Shown piece after piece: positions 15,192 through 19,756 of a stretch of DNA of 19,756 nt. The translations under genes and the position numbers were made by a program. The stretch is from JBGTLW01 sp041743835 (GTDB lineage: Bacteria; Planctomycetota; Phycisphaerae; Phycisphaerales; Phycisphaeraceae): assembly GCA_041743835.1 (NCBI GenBank), contig JBGTLW010000114.1, forward strand, positions 1 to 19,756, given 5' to 3'. Positions within the stretch are counted from its first letter, which is position 1, and the number at the start of each line of letters is the position of its first letter. The notes beneath the pieces are model-generated. The model was given only the letters and a program-made list of their open reading frames with translations. It had not been told where the DNA came from and ran no database searches.

Positions 15192-15640
15192 GTGAGCCGC
15201 CCGACATCGTGATCCAGGTAAGCGACCGCAGGACCGTGGAGCGTGGCTTGGCTATGCGCCGCCCATTCATCCTGATCTCAATCCGCGACCCCGACAAGCC
15301 GCCGGTGCGCATCCGCCCGCACCGGCTATGCCAGGCTGCGCTGGAACTGGCGTTTCATGACGCCGAGCCGGTGGCCGGGTTCACGCCCGCCAGATCAATC
15401 ACGTACATGACTGAGGACCACGCCCGAGCGATCTGGCAGTTCGTCCGCGAGCATGAGGGGAAGTACACCGCGATCGTCGTACACTGCGAACAGGGCATGA
15501 GCAGGAGTCCAGCGGTCGCGGCTGGGCTGGCGAAGGGGTTGGGGATTGACAGCAAGGTGTTCTGGCGGGAGTATCAGCCAAACCAATTTGTGTACCAATT
15601 AGTCCTGACGACCGTCGTTACCGCAACTGAGGATGTATGA
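15188..15640 (+). CDS. Dual-specificity/tyrosine phosphatase-like protein
   Basis: A 150-aa phosphatase of the Cys-based superfamily. The P-loop is VVHCEQGMSRSPAVAAGLAK (97-116), with nucleophile Cys100 and Arg106 in the CX5R signature. An upstream strand ILISIRDP (28-35) and FHDAEP (56-61, candidate general acid Asp58) fit the family of small bacterial proteins that start with an ISI-D-P strand. Such enzymes hydrolyse phosphoesters through a cysteinyl-phosphate. The substrate could be a phosphoprotein, nucleotide, RNA cap or end, or inositide, and sequence alone does not decide. It is ATGA-coupled at both ends, to the 195-aa protein and to the nuclease-like gene, which suggests a complex or pathway with them. 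It is full length for this compact family. Confidence 0.88.
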   Translation: MSEPPDIVIQVSDRRTVERGLAMRRPFILISIRDPDKPPVRIRPHRLCQAALELAFHDAEPVAGFTPARSITYMTEDHARAIWQFVREHEGKYTAIVVHCEQGMSRSPAVAAGLAKGLGIDSKVFWREYQPNQFVYQLVLTTVVTATEDV

Positions 15641-16431
15641 GCACACGCACACCCCCATCAACAGAACTGAGAAACTTTTACTGGTTCTTACGAGAGAGCT
15701 CACTTCGCTATGTTCTGAATCCCTTGCAGAAGCTCTTTTGCCCTAATGGGCAACCTTCGGATGAAGCAGTCAGCATGGTGGCTGGTTTATTCAGTCGTTC
15801 GATCAACCAGTTTAGTGAGTACAAGAATCTTACAGAAGATTTTCGACCAGCAACTGGCCGTAGAAAGTCAGAAGAAGCCGATACAAAGTTCGCAAAAAGA
15901 ATTGTATCTCTGCTCCGCGAGAACTCGTCCAAGATAACCATCGAGGGTTCGCAATCGCTCCCGAAGTATGTCGACCGAGAGATCAGCCCGATCCGAACGA
16001 CGCGAGCTAAGGTGCCCGCAACAGGATTGGGTGGAGTTGACTTCCTTGCAGCAACACTGGGCGATCGTCCAATACCCGTTATTGGCGAAGTAAAGGCCGA
16101 TTCAGACAAGACGCCTTTGTTCGCACTAATTCAGGCTCTCACCTATGCGGTGGAACTGGCAACCCCTCATCAGGCCGATCGCTTGCAACGCAGTTATCCG
16201 GATTTTTTTCCCGCCACGTTCAGCGAGGTGGAACTGCTGGTCGTCGTGGAGGGTTCACGCAGCAATACAAAAAAAGAGAGATACGATGAAGTGTGTAAGT
16301 TCGCTGCGGCACTGATGGATAAGCGGGAAGTCGCTCAGAAAATACGAAACATTTCCTTTTGGTGGGGGCAGGTTGAGAACGGCTGCGGCAACTTCACCCG
16401 TTACTCGGTCAGTCATAAGCAGCAACCGTAG
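15637..16431 (+). CDS. PD-(D/E)XK nuclease-like protein
   Basis: A 264-aa protein. The core GGVDFLAATLG (132-142), PVIGEVKADSDKTP (147-160) and ALIQALTYAVEL (163-174) gives Asp135, Glu151-x-Lys153 and a helix with Gln166. This is the layout of the PD-(D/E)XK restriction-endonuclease fold, which cleaves DNA or RNA with Mg2+. The N-terminal 130 residues hold helices and a Lys/Arg-rich stretch (FRPATGRRKS) that may contact nucleic acid. The ATG overlaps the phosphatase stop as ATGA. Codon use is visibly more A/T-rich than in its neighbours, hinting at separate acquisition. No methyltransferase adjoins it, so classic restriction-modification is unlikely. A defence effector or repair nuclease fits better. 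It ends 2 nt from the convergent beta-CASP gene. Confidence 0.78.
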   Translation: MSTRTPPSTELRNFYWFLRESSLRYVLNPLQKLFCPNGQPSDEAVSMVAGLFSRSINQFSEYKNLTEDFRPATGRRKSEEADTKFAKRIVSLLRENSSKITIEGSQSLPKYVDREISPIRTTRAKVPATGLGGVDFLAATLGDRPIPVIGEVKADSDKTPLFALIQALTYAVELATPHQADRLQRSYPDFFPATFSEVELLVVVEGSRSNTKKERYDEVCKFAAALMDKREVAQKIRNISFWWGQVENGCGNFTRYSVSHKQQP

Positions 16432-16433
16432 CT

Positions 16434-17690
16434 TCAAATATTAATGATTTGCCCATTTTGAAGCAGTAAGTGGGCCCCAGGCCATCCTGCGATTCGCTGT
16501 GGTTGCTCGCCGTGAATCGGGACCACTGTCGCACCTCCGAACGCCCGGCGGAATTGCTGCAAGGGTCCTGAATCGGCATGCCCAGACGTGTGACACAGTT
16601 CCATCGGAATCGACCGCCTCTCCAGCCAATCCAGCAACGGCCTGTACCTTTCGTCCTTCAGATACCCACCCCACACCGACACGATCAGTCGGCCGATCTT
16701 CAATCCCTCCATCGCATCCAACTCGCGCATCATACTCGGCCGGAACAGCATCACCGATCGACCCGCCTCAGATGCGATGCCTTCGGCGTAGATGCGGTAC
16801 GGCTTTAGTGGCTTCACCAAATCCAATCGGTCATCTTGAATGATGCGGCGCTTCTGGCCCTTCGGCAGGAACACACGTATGTCCCGCCAACCAGCCTGGG
16901 GGATGTGCTCATTGCCCGTCGCACGCAGGATGTGATTCGTGTAAACGTCGAGGATGAGTTGGCGGTTCGCCTTGCGGCAGGCCTTGTACAGCGTGACCAG
17001 CCGATCGATGTTCTGGCCCGACGCCCACACCTGCACCAGGCCATCGGTCTGCTCGAACATCTCGACGAACTTCGGCACCAAGTCTTCCTCGCTTGGAAAG
17101 CCCTGCTCCGTCTCCGGCCGACCCAGTGTCGTGCCCTCCATCAGCAGCACATCCACATCCCGCGGCGGGTCGGCGATGAGTTGCTCGACCAGCTTGGCCT
17201 TCCGGCCATGGGCGCGGAAGTCGCCGGAGTAGAACAGCCGCTTGCCGTCCGCCTCGACCAGCACGGCGTAGGCGTCGTAGGCGGAATGATCGACGAGGTA
17301 CGGCGTGATCGTGAACGGGCCGAGCACGATCGGCTGGCGGTGTGCCATGTGGATAACGTGTTGCAGTTTTAGGCCCGCTGGGGTGAACAGGTCCGCGGCT
17401 TCGAGGATGGCCTGCGCCGCGTGGCCGATAAGGAACGTCGTCTCCGGCGGCAGGCGGTGGGCTAGGCCGTAGTGATCCTGATGCGGATGGCTGATGACAA
17501 CGCCGAGCAGCGACGGGTCGGGCTTGTCGAACCCGGGTACGGGGTGCAGCGGCACAGCGTCCGCGTCGGGTGCGTCTAGGGGCAGGCCGATGTCCAGGAC
17601 GATGCGCTTGCCCTGCGCTTCGATCTCGACGCAGGTGCCGCCGATCTCTTGCGTGCCGCGATGGATGCAGAATCTCACGAGAGGGATCAT
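16434..17690 (-). CDS. Metallo-beta-lactamase fold hydrolase, RNase J/beta-CASP-like
   Basis: A 418-aa metallohydrolase. Metal ligands are HPHQDH (68-73), His135 in DHSAYDA, and Asp157 in SGDFRAHG (155-162). The late SGHADSGPLQQF (369-380) and PIHGE (391-395) motifs belong to the beta-CASP/RNase J class, which processes RNA with two zinc ions as 5'-exonuclease or endonuclease. It is shorter than RNase J (about 550 aa), lacking most of the C-terminal domain. N-terminal IHRGTQEIGGTCVEIEA matches the first strands of the MBL fold. It could act on RNA or be a related nuclease. ATG at 17690 is the first in frame and has no strong ribosome site. It faces the nuclease cassette convergently with a 2-nt gap, and divergently faces the Gp88-like gene. 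Confidence 0.88.
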   Translation of the reverse strand: MIPLVRFCIHRGTQEIGGTCVEIEAQGKRIVLDIGLPLDAPDADAVPLHPVPGFDKPDPSLLGVVISHPHQDHYGLAHRLPPETTFLIGHAAQAILEAADLFTPAGLKLQHVIHMAHRQPIVLGPFTITPYLVDHSAYDAYAVLVEADGKRLFYSGDFRAHGRKAKLVEQLIADPPRDVDVLLMEGTTLGRPETEQGFPSEEDLVPKFVEMFEQTDGLVQVWASGQNIDRLVTLYKACRKANRQLILDVYTNHILRATGNEHIPQAGWRDIRVFLPKGQKRRIIQDDRLDLVKPLKPYRIYAEGIASEAGRSVMLFRPSMMRELDAMEGLKIGRLIVSVWGGYLKDERYRPLLDWLERRSIPMELCHTSGHADSGPLQQFRRAFGGATVVPIHGEQPQRIAGWPGAHLLLQNGQIINI

Positions 17691-17822
17691 CTAGTGGCCG
17701 CCTGACCACAGCAAGTCAGACTCTGTCACACGATGACAACCAAGGCGCTTTGCAACCAGATTTTTTGAGCACCCACAATCTTAGGCTACGACCACGCGCG
17801 TGACCCCTCGTGCCATCGCTAC

Positions 17823-18467
17823 ATGTCCCACTGCTACGCAGCCAACTTCCCCTCCTTCTTCAATATCCAGGACACCTACTACGAGCCACACACCCAGTGG
17901 GATGAGTCACACGTCCAGCTCTTCAGGGCCTTCCTCGCCGCGTTCAAGGAGGTCGGGGGCAACCACTTCCTGCGGCTGTTCGCAATGAGCGACTTCAAGA
18001 AGGAGCACCACGCCTTCTGGGTTCACGTGTGTGAGCTGGCGAGGGAGGCGGGTGTGCCCCCGGTGGTGTTTACCAAGACGAGGGCTTGTGTGGAGGCTTT
18101 GGCGGTGCATGTGACGCGTATGGTGATCTCGAGGGATAATTCTGCGAGGTGGGATTTTGGTAGCCCCGCGTGGGTTGCGGATGACACGGTCATTGCGGAG
18201 TACAAGTTGAGATACCCCAGCGTGGTGACCTCTGCGATGGTGGTGGATGAGCGTGATATCGAGGAGGTGGAGGCTGACTTTTACATCGCCCACCACGGTA
18301 AATACAGCCACCTTAACTTTGATAGGCGGATCACACAGGAGCGTGTGATTGAGATTGTGGGGAAGAAGCGTGGGTGTACGCCTGCACACCGGTGTGTGGG
18401 GTGTCCTACGGCGTGTATGGTGCATCAGAAGAGGGCGGTAGAAGTGGGATTGTCGATGGCTGCGTGA
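17823..18467 (+). CDS. Phage Gp88-like protein, probably 5'-broken
   Basis: A 214-aa frame with a pattern reminiscent of phage gene-product-88-like domains: a central FLRLFAMSDFKKEHHAFWVH (residues 49-68), a PVVFTKTRACVEAL strand-helix, VTRMVISRD, and a C-terminal cysteine cluster (C..AHRC.GC...C) near residues 184-197. The role of this family is not established. ATG at 17823 is an internal-looking start. In the same frame upstream, residues continue as LGYDHARDPSCHRY before the Met, giving an N-terminal Cys pair (SCHRYMSHCYA), and reach an ATG at 17733 interrupted only by TGA at 17766. No ribosome site precedes 17823. The gene is therefore likely a nonsense-mutated or recoded copy. The family assignment is tentative. 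Confidence 0.6.
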   Translation: MSHCYAANFPSFFNIQDTYYEPHTQWDESHVQLFRAFLAAFKEVGGNHFLRLFAMSDFKKEHHAFWVHVCELAREAGVPPVVFTKTRACVEALAVHVTRMVISRDNSARWDFGSPAWVADDTVIAEYKLRYPSVVTSAMVVDERDIEEVEADFYIAHHGKYSHLNFDRRITQERVIEIVGKKRGCTPAHRCVGCPTACMVHQKRAVEVGLSMAA

Positions 18468-18878
18468 TTCGGCCCCGCGGCAGATCAGGACACGGAGCGA
18501 GGGCGATCTATCGCTTGACACAGACCAAGGAAATCCTGGCAAGCGATGAAAAACCTGAAGTGGGCCCGTGCCAAGGTGGCGCGTAGGAGGAAGCGCAAAT
18601 CCCCCACATCAATAAGGGAGATGACGTTAATCATGGCAACTCGGTCTGCGGCAGTTTTACCATTGCGTTTCGTCATTGATCAAGGTGACCACGAAGGTCA
18701 ATAGGCTGCATGGGGTTGAATGTCACGTTGATGGCTGCTCAGCTCCTTGGGTTAAGGGATTCTATGGGGAGCCTCTGGCCCTGTTGCAACCCTCCGATAT
18801 TCGGCGCGTGCTAGGCACTTCAGCCCCTCGAGTTGATCCGCTACATTCTACCGGCTGGAAACCTGTGAATCGCCACGG
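18468..18878. other. 411-nt region without a convincing gene
   Basis: Between the Gp88-like gene and the transposase relic I see no conserved protein, tRNA or repeat. A 52-codon frame at 18546-18704 would encode a very basic peptide (MKNLKWARAKVARRRKRKS start) but lacks a well-placed ribosome site. A TTGACA near 18513 has no paired -10. The segment is plausibly decayed mobile DNA. Confidence 0.5.
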
Positions 18879-19262
18879 ATGGTGATCTCGGTCGCGCATG
18901 AGGCCGCTCGAGTGGTCTTGCTCGGCTACTGCTACAAGTTCTCGCGTCATAATCTCACGCTCGCCGAGTTCTTCGCCTGCCTGATCGTGCGCAAGATGAT
19001 AGGCAAGGCCTACCGACGCACAGAGGACCTGCTGCGCGACACCAACTGGTGCCAGCAATCAGGCTTGACCAGGGTGCCCTATCACGCCACACTATGGCGC
19101 GTGACAAGATGGCGGGTGTGCGGTCAAGGATCAAGGCCACCGCTGGTTGCCATGGCGCCAAGCCCGCGACCGGCTGCTACCGACGACTGATGCGCGATAA
19201 CTCCAAGGCAGCCAGGCCGGCAAACCCTACGGCCAACGCGCGCAGGCCGAGAGAGTGATGAG
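18879..19262 (+). pseudogene. Decayed DDE transposase relic (IS5-like or similar)
   Basis: The first 75 codons resemble the N-terminal domain of IS4/IS5-type transposases: YKFSRHNLTLAEFFACLIV, YRRTEDLLRDTNWCQQSGL, then TRVPYHATLWR. Reading then leaves frame. A C-terminal piece reappears in other frames: GCYRRLMRDN at about 19163-19195, followed, after another shift, by GKPYGQRAQAERVMSMLR near 19210-19262, the typical YGQR-x-Q-x-E end. The catalytic DDE core is deleted, so no active enzyme can be made. Its end is cut by the IS3-like left end at about 19275. The family is assigned by motif memory, so IS5 rather than a relative is uncertain. Confidence 0.7.
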
Positions 19263-19338
19263 CATGCTCAGAGGTGGTCCCCAAATCTTGGACAGCCGGT
19301 TAAGGTGTGCTGGCCCGATGATTTGAAAGGACCCTGTG

Positions 19339-19653
19339 ATGACCAAACGACGACGTTTTTCTGCCGAGTTCAAGGCCAAGGTGGCGCTCGAGGCGTTGCG
19401 TGGCGAGCTGACGGTGGCGGAGATTGCCAAGAAGCACGACGTGCACCCGAACATGATCAGCGCGTGGAAGAAGCAGGTCACCCAAGAGGCGGCCCAGCTG
19501 TTTGCCCGTGGGGCTTCCAATACTCAGCAGGCGTCTGATGAGCAGATCAAGGAGCTGCACGCGAAGATCGGGCAGCTGACGGTCGAGACGGACTTTTTAA
19601 AAAAAGGGTTGGGACCACTACTGTCCCAACGTCTGACCGCCAATTTGCCATAA
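19339..19653 (+). CDS. IS3-family transposase OrfA
   Basis: A 104-aa product. Residues 1-50 are the OrfA helix-turn-helix (RRRFSAEFKAKVALEALRG, then VAEIAKKHDVHPNMISAWKK) that binds the element's ends. A leucine-zipper-like segment follows (EQIKELHAKIGQLTVETDFL). ATG at 19339 has AAAGGA seven bases upstream, and the GTG one codon earlier is less likely. OrfA normally ends near DFLKK and is joined to OrfB by -1 frameshifting. Here the zero frame runs on for 15 unrelated residues to TAA. The slippery run and hairpin are present, but no OrfB follows, so this copy cannot make active transposase in cis. Confidence 0.88.
   Translation: MTKRRRFSAEFKAKVALEALRGELTVAEIAKKHDVHPNMISAWKKQVTQEAAQLFARGASNTQQASDEQIKELHAKIGQLTVETDFLKKGLGPLLSQRLTANLP
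19596..19630 (+). promoter_or_regulatory. Probable programmed -1 frameshift signal of the IS3 element
   Basis: In the orfA frame the codons TTT TTA AAA AAA GGG provide T_TTA_AAA and A_AAA_AAA slippery heptamers (19596-19605). A perfect 8-bp hairpin follows: GTTGGGAC (19608-19615), 7-nt loop, GTCCCAAC (19623-19630). The spacing is short and the -1 frame stops after about 34 codons, so the signal is probably a relic. Confidence 0.55.
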
Positions 19654-19737
19654 GTGCCTGCCAATCATCGGGCTGCGAGAGATCATGGCCTGCATCGACT
19701 TGAACTTGCTCCGACCATGTGGCCTTTCCTTCAGTCA

Positions 19738-19756
19738 AGGAGAGGCGCATGTATCT
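19738..19756 (+). promoter_or_regulatory. Possible ribosome site and ATG of a gene leaving the window
   Basis: AAGGAGAGGCGCATG places a strong Shine-Dalgarno sequence six bases before an ATG at 19749-19751. Only two further codons are visible, so nothing can be said of the product. Confidence 0.3.

Larger units (their letters stand above)
19275..19756 (+). mobile_element. IS3-family element, left end and orfA region, 3' part missing
   Basis: TGGTCCCCAAATCTTGGACAG at about 19275 resembles IS3-family left ends. orfA follows with normal spacing. No orfB integrase homology is seen in the last 150 bases in any frame, so the element is truncated or strongly diverged after about 19610. The right boundary is not identifiable, and the end coordinate is the window edge. 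It sits within or at the edge of the decayed DDE transposase. Confidence 0.6.

Noticed and set aside
17766..17822. Selenocysteine insertion at the UGA
   Set aside because: I see no convincing SECIS-like stem-loop just downstream, and other genes here use TGA as an ordinary stop. A nonsense mutation is simpler.
18546..18704. 52-codon ORF for a very basic peptide
   Set aside because: AAGGA is 15 nt away, too far for a normal ribosome site, and no similarity is recognised. It could still be a small nucleic-acid-binding peptide.
19600..19704. OrfB expressed by -1 frameshift from the IS3 orfA
   Set aside because: The -1 frame stops after about 34 codons and shows no integrase DDE motif.
1..19756. 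CRISPR array, tRNA or rRNA genes
   Set aside because: No regularly spaced repeats, cloverleaf with T-arm consensus, or rRNA-conserved stretches were seen on either strand.

Overview
This is an accessory region of a high-GC bacterial chromosome or large plasmid, and it reads like a genomic island. The left edge is the last 34 codons and terminal repeat of an IS256-family element. The right edge is a decayed DDE transposase interrupted by a truncated IS3-family element. A 5'-truncated umuC sits in the middle. No rRNA, tRNA, housekeeping gene or CRISPR array is visible. I cannot name the organism. A UmuC-type polymerase, IS256 and IS3 elements and about 60% GC fit Planctomycetota or Proteobacteria among others, and this is only a guess.

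Layout: (1) 1-138, IS256 end. (2) 308-820, a small NTF2/SnoaL-like protein. (3) 929-11983, minus strand, a tightly coupled five-gene operon. In transcription order it encodes a 1052-aa protein of unknown function, a 436-aa coiled-coil protein, a lid-less Hsp70-like ATPase, a 141-aa zinc-ribbon protein and a 1592-aa DEAH-box helicase with a DUF1998-like C-terminus. Three junctions are ATGA overlaps or a 1-nt gap, and the fourth is a 74-nt overlap. (4) 12074-12667, the C-terminal fragment of umuC. (5) 12778-16431, plus strand: an XRE regulator with a perfect 18-bp palindrome abutting its start codon, a conserved 344-aa protein of unknown function, then a coupled trio of a 195-aa unknown, a dual-specificity-type phosphatase and a PD-(D/E)XK nuclease-like protein. 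(6) 16434-17690, minus strand: an RNase J-like metallo-beta-lactamase/beta-CASP hydrolase, ending 2 nt from the nuclease gene. (7) 17733-18467, a phage Gp88-like gene whose upstream coding-like extension carries an in-frame UGA. (8) 18870-19756, transposase debris.

The strongest candidate for an undescribed system is the helicase-Hsp70 operon. A huge SF2 helicase resembling those of the Druantia, Dpd and DISARM defence systems is stoichiometrically linked to a dedicated Hsp70, a coiled-coil partner, a zinc-ribbon protein and a large scaffold-like protein. I infer a nucleic-acid surveillance or anti-phage machine in which the Hsp70 remodels or licenses the helicase complex. I do not recognise this gene combination as a named system, and no search was possible. 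The phosphatase-nuclease cassette with its neighbouring regulator and beta-CASP hydrolase is a second, weaker candidate.
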